A stretch of DNA of 64,000 nucleotides. Origin: Kryptolebias marmoratus. Lineage: Eukaryota; Chordata; Actinopteri; Cyprinodontiformes; Rivulidae. The DNA lies in assembly GCF_001649575.2 (NCBI RefSeq), contig NC_051431.1, positions 18,955,870 through 19,019,869 on the forward strand. Direction: 5' to 3'. The translations under genes and the position numbers were made by a program. Of this stretch, positions 47,954-60,807 are shown piece by piece. Each line of letters begins with the position of its first letter. The first letter of the stretch is position 1. Under the pieces are notes generated by a model, which was not told where the DNA came from, searched no databases, and was given only the letters and a program-made list of their open reading frames with translations.

Positions 47954-50126
47954 GTGAGTGTTTTTTTTAACCAATGTCAACACATTATTCTAAGCTTTCC
48001 ACATCTAAAACAATAATAACTGTAAAACAGTGGTTTCAAATACTTCAAAGACTCAATTTCAAGTGGATGGTAGAGTCACAACTATGTCTATGATGTAGTT
48101 GGGATGTGCCTCACACTGTTTTCTTGTTATTATTTGCATTTATTATTGATTAAATGTTAACAGAGTAGTTGAATTAAACAAGTATGGTCTTTTTGAAAGG
48201 GTTGCCAGAAGTAAGGCTTCTCTCTAAAGGAACATGGCACAGGACTTAGGTTTGTAAAGTCTCATCTGAATGAACCACAAGACTTCTTGAACAATGTCCT
48301 TTGGACAGCTCCATGTTTTGGGAAAACCAAACACAGCATATAAACACAAATACCTCATACCAGCTGTTGAGCACAGAGGTGGAGGGCTGATCTGGGCTTG
48401 TTTTTGTTAGCCACAGGACCCGGGCACCTTGCAGTCACTGAGTTAACCATGAACTCCTCTGTAGACCAAAGGATTGTTGAGTCAAATGTGAGGCCATCTG
48501 TCTGACAGCTGAAGTTGGCTCATGCAACAATAAAATGATCCCAAACACATCAGCAAATGTACAACAGAAAGCCTAAAGAAGAAAAAGAAAGGGTTGCGAT
48601 GGTCCAGTCAGTGTTCAGACCTCAACCCGATTGAAATGCTGGGACCTTAAGAGAGCTGTGAAGAAATAAATGTCTACAAACCTCAATGAACAAAAGCAAT
48701 GCTGTAAAGAAGAATGGTTTAAAATGACTCCACAGCCACGTGAGAGGCTGATAAAGTTCTACAGAAAACAATTACTTCAATATATTGCTGCTAAACTGGA
48801 TCTGGTGCCTATCAAGATCAGATACTTTTTTTATATTCAGACAGATCTTCAGAACTGAAAGATGGTGGACGTTTTTTGCCTTCGGTGCTGATGGTGTCTC
48901 TGAAGTTTCTGGAGCACCCATATGTTTTTATTGGACAACAACTCATTTGATGTTGGCGCATACCAAAATGCACATCAGTTTTTTCCTCAAAAGAGCAAGT
49001 TCTCATAACAGAGTTGTAAATTTTCCTAACTTTGCTTGTTTTTGAAGAAATTCGGGAACCCACATCCATCTGCTTTTCTTTTACTGTGAAACCCGCAGAA
49101 GTTGATCAGAAATCATTTGTGGTCCTTAAACACAGCTTCGTGCACAAATTACAGGGTACTACTACTGCTCAGCAGCGTGGATGTTCACACCGATATTTGA
49201 ATTGTTATCATTAATGCTCATGGTGTGAACCAAGTCTCTGGAACGGATTTATTTATAACGTAATTAAAATACAGCATGATGTGTGTACTTTCTTCTAATT
49301 ATTCTCCCTGTTAGCCAAACCTATTCAAACTGTTTACCCTTCAACATTTCTGTTCCACAATAACATTCCTTGATGAAAACTCAATAAAACTTGGAGCTGA
49401 TGAACTGGAGCTTGTTTCTCCGCAGGAATTTCTTTAATCCTGCATATTTTGGAGCAGAGCTGCTGTTGTTCAACATTAGTGGGGGAATACCACCCACTGG
49501 CAATCGGAGCTCATGGTGGTAAAACATGCACAGTCTCAATCAGAGGAGAAACAAAACTAGCCATCTGGAGTAATTCTGTTCCTCTGACACCCCCACTGTT
49601 CACCCCACCCCCTCACACACACACACAGACAAACCTTCACCCAAAATGTTCTCCTTGATTGTAGCCATGTTCATCACGCGGTTACGAAATCCTCGGCATT
49701 GTGCTATTATTTACTGGAAGTGATGCAGCACTGACAATATTTTAAATAAGATGTGAAACTGTTTTTGTTGTCACGTACCGTCTTCTTGAGAAACAAATAG
49801 TGTTGAAATCAGCATAATTATTCCGAATAGGTCACTCATATAGTAGCAGCCAATAGAGGGGATAATGTGAGCACTATTAGTTTAGTCTAACCTTGTCCAG
49901 TTCGATCAGAGAACGAGCAGAAACTTGTTTTGTTCAGTTTGTTTATCAGAGACAAGACTTCTCATGTGTATCCAGAGTCTGGTTTCTAAAATACATCCTG
50001 ACTCTGTTTGGTTTGTTATGGAGGAAAGTTGATGCCGACTAACAGAATACTTTACCAGAACTTCATATGTATGTATATTTTTTTATTTATTAATAAATAA
50101 CTCTTTGTTTCTCCTCATCCATGCAG
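47954..50126 (+). other. veph1: veph1 intron between coding exons 4 and 5
   Basis: About 2.2 kb holding a Tc1/mariner fossil (48180-48790). The rest is AT-rich with a CA tract near 49612-49627 and no visible gene. Confidence 0.7.
48180..48790 (+). pseudogene. Tc1/mariner-type transposase fossil
   Basis: Plus-strand frames hold KEHGTGLRFVKSHLNEPQDF followed by LNNVLWT, then NSSVDQRIVESNVRPSV, then SDLNPIEML (DLNPIE at 48618-48635). This block order is characteristic of Tc1-like transposases. Stops and frameshifts are frequent. I did not find terminal inverted repeats. Confidence 0.7.
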
Positions 50127-50336
50127 ATGCTGAGTCCTCAGGTTCCTACACTGATCAGTTATGTGAGTGACCACTCTCTGACCGAGGCTCTGCTCGGGGC
50201 TCTCGTGGACGTTTCACAGGCCAGTCCTTCATCATTCGTCAGCTTTCTGCCTGCACTGAGGATTGTGGGACAGCAGTCTACCACGTTCCTGGGTAATGTG
50301 GCCAAAATCCACGGTGCTGTGGGCATCATCAGTGAG
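50127..50336 (+). CDS. veph1: veph1 coding exon 5 (residues 233-302)
   Basis: Seventy codons, phase 0 at both ends, acceptor CATCCATGCAG and donor GAG|GTAAAA. It encodes ALLGALVDVSQASPSSFVSF followed by LPALRIVGQQ and KIHGAVGIISE, which fit the helical repeat region of Veph1. It is less conserved than the first exons. Confidence 0.92.
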
Positions 50337-52986
50337 GTAAAAACCTGGGCACAAAATCATATATTTAGGTTTTTGTTTTGTTTGACAGCCAATTTGCAGT
50401 ATTTTACTCTCTTGATGATAGCTTATGTTAGATTGAGAGGGAAAACTATCTAGCACTGTGAACAACAGCACTTCTTAAATACAGAGGGGTGGTCCAAAGG
50501 TGGACCAGGGGTGCCAATGGCCACCCATATAAATTTGTTGCCCTCCACTGGCCAACCTTGACCAGACAAATCCTGAGCTTTTCTTCGGTGTGCATGTTTG
50601 ATTTCCCCCAGCTCCCTGAGATTAGTAGAACAATATAAATGTAAAAAAATAAACATTGTTTTTCAACAATTGTTAGATAGGTTTTGTATAATTTTTTTTA
50701 AATTTGAAAATAATTTATCACTAATTATATAATTATATTTTGTTTCTAAAGAAGAAGATAGTCTTGTAATATTTATATAGACTTCCAACAAAACGCGCAA
50801 AAAATAAAAATCTCCATAGGTGTGATGCTGCTCGCGTTACGCAGGCCAGCGGGCGTAAACGCCTTAAATTTACTGAGCAGCCCAGCATAAACACTAACTC
50901 TAACTCATTCCTAACCTGAACCTTTAAATCCTAAAACCAAAACCTTTCATTTTAAGGAGACATTTGTTTCACAAAACCGTAGTATATATGAGTACATTGG
51001 ACATTGTTTGTAGGTATCATAAAAAATATATAACTGTTACACATACACAAAGAGACAGGAAGGGATTTTATTTTAATACTGAAAGATGTAGCCAAGACAC
51101 AGTTAAAAAAAAGCATTTCCATGTGTGCTGAAAACAGGAGTGTCCACTGTATTAAATCAGCAAAGAAATGTATTCCAACTAAGCAAACAAACAAACAAAT
51201 GTTGAATTAGCTGCATATCTGTGACAAATATTTATTGATAAGTATTTTAAGTTTGCATTGGTTCTGGATCTTGTTTTGTATTTTGAATTATTCAGTTTGG
51301 TTACCATCACACCACCTGTGTCTCATTAGTAATCAGCACGTTTGTTGTCATCGACTAATCACCCCTCTCGGTATAGCTGCTTCTTGGTTTTCCTCAGTTT
51401 CTGTCAGATCCTCTGCCTACTTCTCTGTATCTTGTTTGGTTATCAGTTTCACTGTTTGCCTTGGTTTTGAAGTTTTTTAAAGAATCCTACTTCATTCAGA
51501 AACCTGCTTCCAGTGTCTGCGTTCGGGTCCTTCGAACAACTCCGCAACCAAACTGTGACACGTGGACCTTAAGACCTTCATTTCCTGCTGAGGATAAAAT
51601 ATATTTCTTATGGTATTCCAGATCTAATCCTCAAAATCTATTATCTGATTTTCAGATTAGAAATTAAAAAAACTCACGCTTGACTTTTATGACATTCCTT
51701 CATACTGTTATTTTGGGCTCCCAACAAATTTTCGAATTGCACACACAGGATGTAGTTCCCAGAAAGAATACAGGGTGTAAATTTTGTTTTTTCTTGTAAT
51801 TACACCACAGATGGAAATGTTGAAATGACATAACACTCATTCCGTGGTTGGTAAATGAGTCAGAATCGTGTGACTCTTCTATGGGGTATAAGATCAGTAC
51901 ACATTTGATGTTAATGTTTGTTTTTTTGTCTGTTTTTCTACAGAAATTTTTTTTTTCATACATCTGTATGTGCAGTGCTTTACAGATGTGTTTTTGTAAA
52001 GGTATTTTTACTCATCCTCCGGACACTTTTCGTTTATATGTATTATTATTGACCGCTTACGTCAAACAAGGTTCCCCTCATTATGAAAAAGTACTAAAAA
52101 AGCCTAAAAAAAACATTTCCCATACGCCTATTTGGACGCAAGTGACAGCAACACGCAGGTGAAGGCTCTTTTTCTTTTCTCCAGCTCCATTTAAGGCAGT
52201 TTTACCAGCAATTTGGAACAATTAGTTTCAGGGAAATATAAATGTGTCTCCAGATGAAGTGTTTTCTTTCTCCACAGACACGCACATCATCACATTTATT
52301 CACAGATATTGTAGAAAAACACTCAGAAAGTGTGGGGCTTGAAACCATAACAAAGTCTTCTGTTACTCCAGGGCAGTGTCTCCTTCAAAAGCTGCTTCCT
52401 CCTCAATCTTCTTGTCAAAACGCCTGCCAACACACACGCACGCACACACACGAACAAGGGTATTTTTTTTTTCAAACTTCACTGTCCTGTCTTTCTTCAC
52501 CTTGGAACCATTTGGAAAATAACCCTTGTTTTGGAGAAAACCCTCCTGCAGAGGCCTCCTGGAGATGGCAGTGGAGAATGCCTCCTGTGGGTTTGTGTTG
52601 TGCCCCCCCCCCCAACACACACACACACTTGTACACACACTCACGGCTTCACTCTGGGATGCATTTGCACTTGATTGCACAACTCTTTCACTGGTTTTCT
52701 TTACCTCCTGAAGGGAGTCAGTCCATACTGTGGATCTGGACTTATTGCTTGTTAGATCAGAATATATCACCAGTGAAGGCAACACAATACTCTGTCGGCA
52801 AAGTTCAATCTGACAGTCCTGCTGTAAATATACAGTAATAATAAATAATAATCATAATAGTTCCTCTGGGCTGTTGAGCTCTATAAGGAGCAGGAGCAGT
52901 GTTGATCAAACCCTGCAGTCATTTTTGAGCATTCATGAACTTTTTAAATCTTACTGTTATTTATTATTTTTTCTCTTATATATATA

Positions 52987-53014
52987 TAGATAGATAGATA
53001 GATAGATAGATAGA
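52987..53014. repeat. (TAGA)7 microsatellite
   Basis: Seven TAGA units preceded by a short TA run. Confidence 0.9.
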
Positions 53015-53059
53015 CACTGTATATTTGGCTGTGTGCTTGTCTGTCTGTTAGCAAAATCC

Positions 53060-53240
53060 CTAAAGGGCCAGACCGTAATTGTTGAATGCACATCTACAAC
53101 TGATTAACTTTTGGAGTCAACCTGATTTAAGATGGTTGCCACAGCTAATTGACATTAGCAAACACAAAATTGGCCCTAATTTAGTCAATATTACAGGTTT
53201 TGAGCTAAGATTTGGTGTGGTAGTAGCTGAGAGTCATCTC
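53060..53240. repeat. Dispersed repeat family B, copy 3 (reverse)
   Basis: Contains complements of the family B blocks: GCACATCTACAACTGATTAA, GATGGTTGCCAC, and AGCTAAGATTTGGTGTGGTA leading into GTAGCTGA. Confidence 0.6.
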
Positions 53241-56189
53241 CAACACATATTCTGGGCGCCAACAGGTCACAAGAAATCTTTGTGTAAAACTTAGACATGC
53301 AAAGTAGTGCCTTCAAGGACTGAAAAATCTTTCATTTTAAAAATTATTTTATACATTTGTTTTGAAAAACAAGTATATTGTTGGTCATTTTGTACTGTTT
53401 TGAAATTTCACATTTTTATTATAGTCATGAATTCAGATGAATTTTATGAAATAAACCACTGCAGGTCATAAAAATAGAACAACTTGATATGATTTAAAGT
53501 TTAAAAAACAAAATAATTTGGACTTTTTATGGCGTCATTTTATCCATAGTTCAGTGTTTCTAAATGTGTGACAAACTGACTGCAGTGAGGAGTGGATGGT
53601 GACGTAAACATCTTCCCCCTTTAAATTAAATCATAAATATTCAACACTTCTTTTTAATCCCCAATCCGTCTCTATGAAACTAGCTGTACCCTGAATAAAA
53701 AGCTCCCCCGCTGCTTTAATGTTTGCTGTTTATCAGTCATGCAGAATTCATTTTTACCAAAACAAGATGGAAAAATAGCCTAACTTCAAGTTGGATAACT
53801 CTGGCTGAAATTAAAAAGTGTGTAATGACCAAACTTTATATCAACTTTTCTTATGGGGATTATAATATTTCTCTTTCAGTGGAAAATAAGAAAAAAAAAA
53901 AAAAAAACTTTTACGAAGTTGGCTGAAAATTTCTCACAGTTCTTGTTTTTGTCGATCAAAGAAATATCAAGGGAAATATTAAAAGATCCTTAAAGCACAT
54001 TCTGTCTGTAAAAATTTCTATTTTACCATTAAAAGTCCTGGTTCAGGACAAGTCAGAACAACTAGAAAAAGTGTGGTTTACTCTCCTTTTTAAGGTGGAC
54101 AACTACATAAACTTTGTGACGATGGAGAACAAAATAAACAAATATCCATATTTAAGTTTTATTATGTTAATATGTAGTAAAACCCCACTGTCCTGTAATG
54201 AAGGTCTCTGTTGAGTAACAAGCCGTGTTTAAACAGCCTGACAAAATGTTTAGAAACCCTGATCTGATAGATGATATAACCTCTTCATGTAATCCACTCT
54301 GGTTTATCCTTTAACTTCAAGTAAAAGTTCTTTAAAAAAATCAACAAGCAGCTCTTAGGAAGCCTTGTGAATCCGTCCTTAACTTTTGATGAATCTGGGA
54401 AGTCGTAACTAAAATCAGTAAATACTTGGCCCTATTTTAGGGAGTTTCCTGGGTCTCTCAACTTATGGATTTACCTCAAATCTAAGTAGTGGAGCTCCGT
54501 TTGAGACACTGAAGTGTTTTTTTTTTTTACAAATTTTTGAAAAGAATATTATGAAATGTGTGATTTTGGGGGAAAGTTTCACATGGCATAACAGGTTTTT
54601 CATTATGCTATTGCACAACTTACTGTTTTTGTGGTAAGTACTGTAGTAAGTCCTTAAAAAGTGAAATTGTCCTCATAGTAAGGACCTGCGCTGCGGCACA
54701 GAGGTGGTGTAACTGCAACCTGAGCTGCCAGCCAGCTTCTGATTCATGCATTTGGTAAAGTCCTACATATCCCAGTGGAATAATGTTACGTCATGTTTTT
54801 TTATTTTGTGCTAATTATAGGATCAGTATATAAATTTAGTATCCTACTGAGAGTACCTGTGAACCGTGCCAAACTTAGCTGCATTCTTCTCGTCTCAGCA
54901 CTGTTTGAGAGACTGAGGCAGCGTTTAACGCGGTTTATCCTTGTCTTTCTACCAACCGGTCACTTTGTCTGACAGAGACAGCGCTTTAATGTTCTAATTT
55001 TAACAGTGTGAATTTTTACAAGGGTACGCGTTTCATTTTAAAAGAAAGAAAAGTTAAAATTGTGTTTTTTTTCTTCCAGATGGTTTAAGCAAAGGCAGGC
55101 TGAAAATGATGAAATATGAATGTTATTGTAAAAGCCAACGGGAATGAAATTTTATTTGTGGGGAGGAGAGATTTATACTTTCTACATTTGCTGGGGGCCA
55201 ACTGCATGTGTTTTGTATTTATTATTGTTTGTTAGGATTTAGAAACAAAAAGACTCAATTTTTAAACTCCCACCTAAACTGCCGGGAAACTTAATCTAGT
55301 AACTGTAGATCGAAATCTCTATTTACTTTCTTTATGAAATCTAATTTTCAGGGCTTTTAAAAGCCCACAACATCAGAAATAACCAATAAGAGCAAATTCC
55401 TGGCAAGCCTACCGTTTGGTATTTGTCTTTTACCTTTATTTAATTTTATCCCAGGACAAGAATTGATTTTAACATCGCAGAATACAGAAGTGATCCAAAA
55501 AAAGTGCATCAACTCCTAATCATCTGAATGACTTTATTAGATCACGGTGTTTCTGACAAACTGCATCAGACACATTTGACAGGAGTCTGCGTGGTTATGT
55601 AATGTATTGTTCCAGCGCTTGCTTCCAGATAGAAAAGGAGCTGCTGTCCTTCTGGACTTGTTTCAGGATCAAGAACTGATGCAAATCAGAGCTTTTTATA
55701 ACATCGGTGTTGCGTTTACCACAACTGTTGGGTTCCAACGCTCATTTAAGAGACCATCTGTCAAATATTACCTGTCGTGGCCTTGACAGATAAGTATGTT
55801 TCCTCCAAAGCAGAGCTGCATGTTTCCTGTTTCCTTTAAGGAGTATAGCAAAACTACGTGGCAGTATTCCACGAGGCTTCAGGGGAACTTGAACGATCAA
55901 CAAAAGCTTGTTGTGCATCAGAAAACAGTTTTTTTTTATTTAGTGCCTTTCCCCTGTGGTCATGTTTTTGGTTTCTTTTAAGTAATAATTTTGATTTGAA
56001 TCTTACACACATGTACAAGATATTACAACCTTAAAAGAGAGAAATCATCACATAATACAAAAACTTTCTAATTAAACCATCACAACAAGAAGTTTGTATA
56101 CTGTACGTTTGCAAAACAATATAAACTACAACTGGATATTTAAAAAGGTCCAAGCAGGGGTGATTTAGATTTGTTTTTAGACAGGATGT

Positions 56190-56480
56190 ATTATGGTTCG
56201 GCGCCATTTGTCCGTCTGTGGACAGTTTTTTTCTCAGAGCTCTAAATTAATAACCCCTTAACACAGAAATGTCAAACTGCACAGCTGGACACCTCATAGG
56301 TCAAGGATGATCCCTATTGATTTTAAGGTCACTGGGTCAAAGGTCAAGGTCACAGAAGAGCCCTTTGTAAAAACTTTGTCCCTGCTCCAACTCTACACAC
56401 ATGTATTCAGGATTGTTATGTGAGGGAATTCACACTTTGAATTTTGATTATTCTGACAATTTACTGACAGGCGTATTATG
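56190..56480. repeat. Repeat with nuclear-receptor-like half sites
   Basis: Looks like a fragment of an interspersed repeat (CATTTGTCCGTCTGTGGACA .. GTCACTGGGTCAAAGGTCAA). It includes GGGTCAAAGGTCA (56334-56346), a DR1 arrangement, immediately followed by another AGGTCA (56347-56352). Confidence 0.45.
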
Positions 56481-56519
56481 TACTATCGGTGGTACTTGTG
56501 TTAGTTTTTGATACCAGTC

Positions 56520-57000
56520 AATAATTCAGGATAATGGTTTAAAATAAAGGCCTAGCATTCTTTGAAGGAATGCAAATCTGCTGCCTTTCATGCCAGAGTT
56601 TTAAACTAAAATAATCTTATCTTTAAAAATGATGGAATTTTAGCTGCAGGATCCTATAGAATCTGTTGTTGCTTAGAGTCTGTGTTTGAGGTGACTTTCA
56701 GCTACTACCACACCAAGTTTTAGCTCAATATCTGTAAAACTGACCGCACAATTGCCATTTTTGTCAGTTCTAAGGTTGCTCAGGCGTTGAGGCCATCATG
56801 AATGGGGTGGACTCTAAAAGTTAATCAGTTGTAGATGTACATTCAAAGATTACTTTCTGAGCACTTCATTGAAATCTGCCCTCTCATTTATGAGTTAATT
56901 TGCTAACAGATACAATAAGATGACACCAAATGTTAATGCCAAAGTTCTAAACAAAGACGCCCAACATGCAGTGCTCAGAGTATGTGTTGGGGATCGATTT
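56520..57000. repeat. Dispersed repeat family B, copy 4
   Basis: Long copy with CTAGCATTCTTTGAAGGAAT, a CTACTACCACACCAAGTTTT block, ATGAATGGGGTGGACTCTAA, and GTTGTAGATGTACATTCAAA. A second partial unit continues to about 57090. Confidence 0.65.
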
Positions 57001-57092
57001 CAGCTACTAACACACTAAACTCTTACTTATTATTTGTAAATTGGCTGAGTTATAGCCATTTTTGTGTTCGCTAAGGTCAGTTGGCTGTGGCA

Positions 57093-57122
57093 ACACACAC
57101 ACACACACAGACACACACAGAC
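57093..57122. repeat. (CA)n microsatellite
   Basis: CA run interrupted by GA, at the end of a family B copy. Confidence 0.85.
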
Positions 57123-57269
57123 AATTACTTTATCGCCTTCCTTTCAGCAGTGGTTGATAAAAAATGGTTGATTATATACCATAAAATTCCTTTCTGATTC
57201 CTTTTTTTGTGTAAATTCAGAGTATAATGCTAACAGTTTTACGCTCTTTGTTGTCCTCTACCTTTCCAG

Positions 57270-57490
57270 ACTCATGCTCACAGCTCGCTGATCTACCTGG
57301 TGTCCCTTCTGGGCAGCATGGAGCACAGCTTCCACCACACCCTGCTGCTGGAAATCAGAGCTCTGACTGACCGATACCCATCTTTACTGGGAGGCAGCAG
57401 CAAAGACATCTACAGGATGAGCAACTCCTTCACTGCTATGGCCAGGCTGCTGGGACGACGACTGGAGGACAAAACTGCTTCTCATTGCAG
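57270..57490 (+). CDS. veph1: veph1 coding exon 6 (residues 303-375)
   Basis: The acceptor is CTACCTTTCCAG. It encodes [20 protein letters not shown] followed by [10 protein letters not shown], then [20 protein letters not shown], one of the strongest Veph1 matches in the window. It ends in phase 2 (CAC TGC AG|GTTGGG), and the Arg codon is completed at 59361. Confidence 0.95.
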
Positions 57491-59360
57491 GTTGGGTACG
57501 ATGAGATACGATGAGCTCGCAAGCTTGATGCACACACTTAATGTGACTGAATAAGTCCTTCACATTCTGTTTTATATCACTTCAGTCATTGTCAGTTTTA
57601 TTTATAAAACACTTTATAAACAAAGTTGCACCATAGTGTTGCACAACAATAATGTAACAAAACTAAGAGCAGTAAAAGAATATCTCATAAGGCCAATAAA
57701 AACACTAAGAGTGGGGTCAGTACAAATAAATGGAACAAAGTAGCAAATTAGTAACATTTTAACATTATTCACAATATAAACACAATGAACAACATCACGT
57801 TGTCAAACTCTACTTAAGTTAAATGACTCTTGTTTTTATGAAGATGAGGAAGTTTAAATTTACACACACCCTAATGGTATTTAGACAAGCCCATAAAGGC
57901 TTAAAAGAATCATTAGTTTATATAATAAGTTCAAGACTGGCCAATGTGCCGTACATAAAAACGTAAGGAAGTAACAAACAACAAGCTAAAAGGAAGTATA
58001 AGTTAGGAAATTATTAAAACGTTAAAATGATAGGAAAATTTCAACCCTCGTGCTGAATTAAAAGCCAATGAGTAAAAGTGTGTTTTAGGATGAGATTTAA
58101 ACAGTGACCCTGTAGGACAGAATTGTGGTAAATGGACTGTACTTATAAAGCGCCTTTCTAGCCAATCAGGCAACTTGAATCGCTTTACAACATGATCTGT
58201 GCCCTCATTTACCCAAACACACACATTCATACAGCACTTCACTACATCTCTACAAAGCTAATCTGAGTAAATCAGTCTACAGAGTGTAATCAGTGCTTTA
58301 GATCACATTCATACACTGACAAGGCACACATCAGAGGCAATGAAGAGTTCAGCGTCTTGCTCAGGGACTGTCTCATTGGAGGACGATTGCTCTAACCGCT
58401 GAACCACAGCTGCTCCCAATTGTACAATTATATAAACCCATTTCAGTCTGTAATATTGATGGATCATGGCTGGTAACTTTGTACCTTCACATATTTTGGA
58501 AATCAAAATGATCTGCGACATACAGCGTGCCTTCGATCTGCCCAGTACACCTCATTCAGAGCCCCAACAACAATAGCGTGTCTTTGGGGATATTCTGAAG
58601 TGCCATGAACTTCTTTAAGACCTTTAAAGATGTCTGAGTCATAGAGGTGTTTTAATAGTTTTCATATAAAGTTACCAATCAGAAGTCAAGTAAGGCTAAA
58701 AAGCAGCATTGGTTTATTTTGTTCTGTTGTTAATTATTTTTATTAAACAATGAAAAAAAAAAGAAATCAGTAAATAAGTTTATTTTCACAAAACCTCATT
58801 TTATAAGGGGGCTTATTCCTTTCTTTACTACATCAAAGAGGATTTAAAGGTTTGGAAACTTCCAGTCTGTTATCATTTATAGGTCATTAAAAATAGTTTC
58901 TGTTTGATTCTTTCAATATAATGATTTCCTCTAGTAATAGTTAAAAATGCTTGAAAGAATCACAGCATTTTACTTTGTGTGAGGATGCATGTGTTTGTGT
59001 CAATGTGTGTGTGTGTTGACATTGACTCATGTGGCTGCAGTGTGGGAGTGATACACACTGTTTTAAATAGGAACAGTGTGTGGTGGACCGGAGGCCGGGT
59101 GGTTTATTAGTTCAAGAACATTTGGATGATGGAAAAAAAAAAAAGACAACAATGGGGCATCAGTTCTCCTTTAGCAAACCTGCGGAGTGTCATTTGTGGA
59201 AAAAGAAACAGGGACAGCAATTACAGATCAAGAGATACAGAAATGAAACCATTAGTGACACTGTAAGAAATTAAAGGAAAGTAAAGTACAAAGAAAGAAT
59301 AAATGAAGCTGGGTTTACGTAACTTTTAATCTGATCATGAGTTTTCGTTCTTGTTCAAAG
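57491..59360 (+). other. veph1: veph1 intron between coding exons 6 and 7
   Basis: About 1.9 kb, containing the SINE-like element at 58128-58417. Otherwise AT-rich with no visible gene. Confidence 0.7.
58128..58417 (-). repeat. tRNA-headed SINE-like teleost repeat
   Basis: On the minus strand the head reads CAGCTGTGGTTCAGCGGTTA followed by GAGC. It includes TGGTTCAGCGG (58396-58406), a good RNA polymerase III A box. A matching B box is not evident. The plus-strand start GTAAATGGACTGTACTTATA and the GCGCCTTTCTAG block are familiar from many fish genomes. Confidence 0.55.
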
Positions 59361-59570
59361 AGTGGACGAGGCAGGTCCGTCTCCTTCAGCTGGCAGAGGA
59401 GGAGGAGGTGCGTCAGAGCAGCTGCTGCAGGTAAAAATCCAGACTTTCGATGAGAAAATGGGAGACGTGGGAGCAGAGGAGGAGGTGGGGGAGGACTCCC
59501 CGGCTCCTCAGCGACGCTACAGCCTGAGCCAAGCCATCAGGGAGGACAGACGGGAGATGAGATTCAACAG
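59361..59570 (+). CDS. veph1: veph1 coding exon 7 (residues 377-445)
   Basis: The acceptor is TTGTTCAAAG. The first base completes the split Arg. The translation has a Gly/Ser-rich start, then [14 protein letters not shown], an acidic stretch and [20 protein letters not shown]. The LQVKIQ-F and RRYSL--...RFNR blocks are conserved in Veph1. It ends in phase 2 (AAC AG|GTCAGT). Confidence 0.93.
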
Positions 59571-60807
59571 GTCAGTTTGGATGTAGAACTAACATCATTT
59601 TCATTCTTGTCTGTTCATTAAACATTTATAAGGGTAACATGGTTCTTTTAGATCGAAAATGGTCCTCACACCCAATTAGTTATTTAGTTTGGTGGTGAGC
59701 AAAGTTCCAAACCATGTTGAACGTTGCCAATACGTGAATCATGCAGTCCAGGCTGACTCTCGCAAACCAAAGTCCAGCTCGGCTCAGTCTTCATGGGAAA
59801 AACTGTAAGTTCTAGCAGGCTTGTTTATATCTTAAATATTTTTAACGAAAACTTTTACTTGGATACTTAGATAGTGGGTGCTATTTCTTGACATATATAT
59901 TATTGGTGGTGTTTTTGATCTCTGATACAGGTTAGCCTAAAGTGGTCTTTCCCTAGCTGGTCCCTAACTTTCATACAGTTACATTATTTGTCAATTCTGC
60001 TGCGTCTAGTGAAGATTTCACAAAATCTTACATTTCTATTAAATATACTTTTTGAATCAACAGATGGTCATGCAAAATAAACTTAATCTTCAGGTCTGTC
60101 CTGAAGGTAAAAAGGGTGTTGGTGCGGTTACCAGTGCAAAGTCTGCTCTTTCCCTGTCATTTCCTTTTGCTTAGGACTCTTTTAGGACTGCAGCCTCTAT
60201 GCAGTGATTATATGACACAGTTCTGCTGTGAGGCTATGAACATGTAGCACTTTTCTTTTAAAAAGTAAAAGGTAAAACTTTCTTTAGCCAAGTGTTTCTT
60301 GTCATGCACTGAAAGTTTATTCCACTCATCCACTTTCAACCACTTAATATGATGTTGGGTGCCAAATGCAACAGTTTATAGAGAGAAACCCAGACACTGC
60401 TCATTTTGTGGGATCCTGAGGTGTTCTCAAGCCACAGAGGATATTTCATTTCTCCACCAGGTTCTGGGTGGTTATCAGGGTCTCCTCCAAAAAGGATATG
60501 CCTGAAACATCTCTAAGGGAAGGCATGAACCACTTCAGCTGACTCCTTTTGATGCAGAGAAGCAGCAGCTCTACTCCAAGCCTCTCATTTCTTCAGAAAT
60601 TAAATTATTTGTCTGCATTGTTGCAAAACCAGTCACACTATTTTGAACCTATTCTATTCTCACAGAATATACAGTCCAGTTAAACCCTGAAAATAAATCA
60701 CTGTAGTGTGTTGCAAACAAGTACTGATGTTAAGAAAACAGGGAAAATAAGCCACGTAATCAGAGATTAGCAACTCAGGGCTTTGTTTTTGTGTCATGAT
60801 CTTCCAG
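59571..60807 (+). other. veph1: veph1 intron between coding exons 7 and 8
   Basis: About 1.2 kb. A LINE 3'-tail remnant is present at about 60410-60590 (GAACCACTTCAGCTGACTCC block, similar to the non-coding tail at 39930-40080). Nothing else is recognised. Confidence 0.65.

Larger units (their letters stand above)
50337..57269 (+). other. veph1: veph1 intron between coding exons 5 and 6
   Basis: About 6.9 kb. It has a TAGA microsatellite (52987-53014), a reverse family B copy (53060-53240), a repeat with nuclear-receptor-like half sites (about 56190-56480), another family B copy (56520-57000) and a CA microsatellite (57093-57122). An A run at 53890-53906 and CA/C tracts near 52420-52625 interrupt frames that are otherwise unremarkable. 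I see nothing in 53950-56150. Confidence 0.6.

Noticed and set aside
52242..52838. 198-codon plus-strand frame and its 140-codon antisense partner
   Set aside because: Both cross CA and poly-C tracts, show no recognisable domain and have no splice sites joining them to anything.
59080..59274. 64-codon frame just before veph1 coding exon 7
   Set aside because: No homology to Veph1. The true exon begins at 59361 with phase and conservation support.
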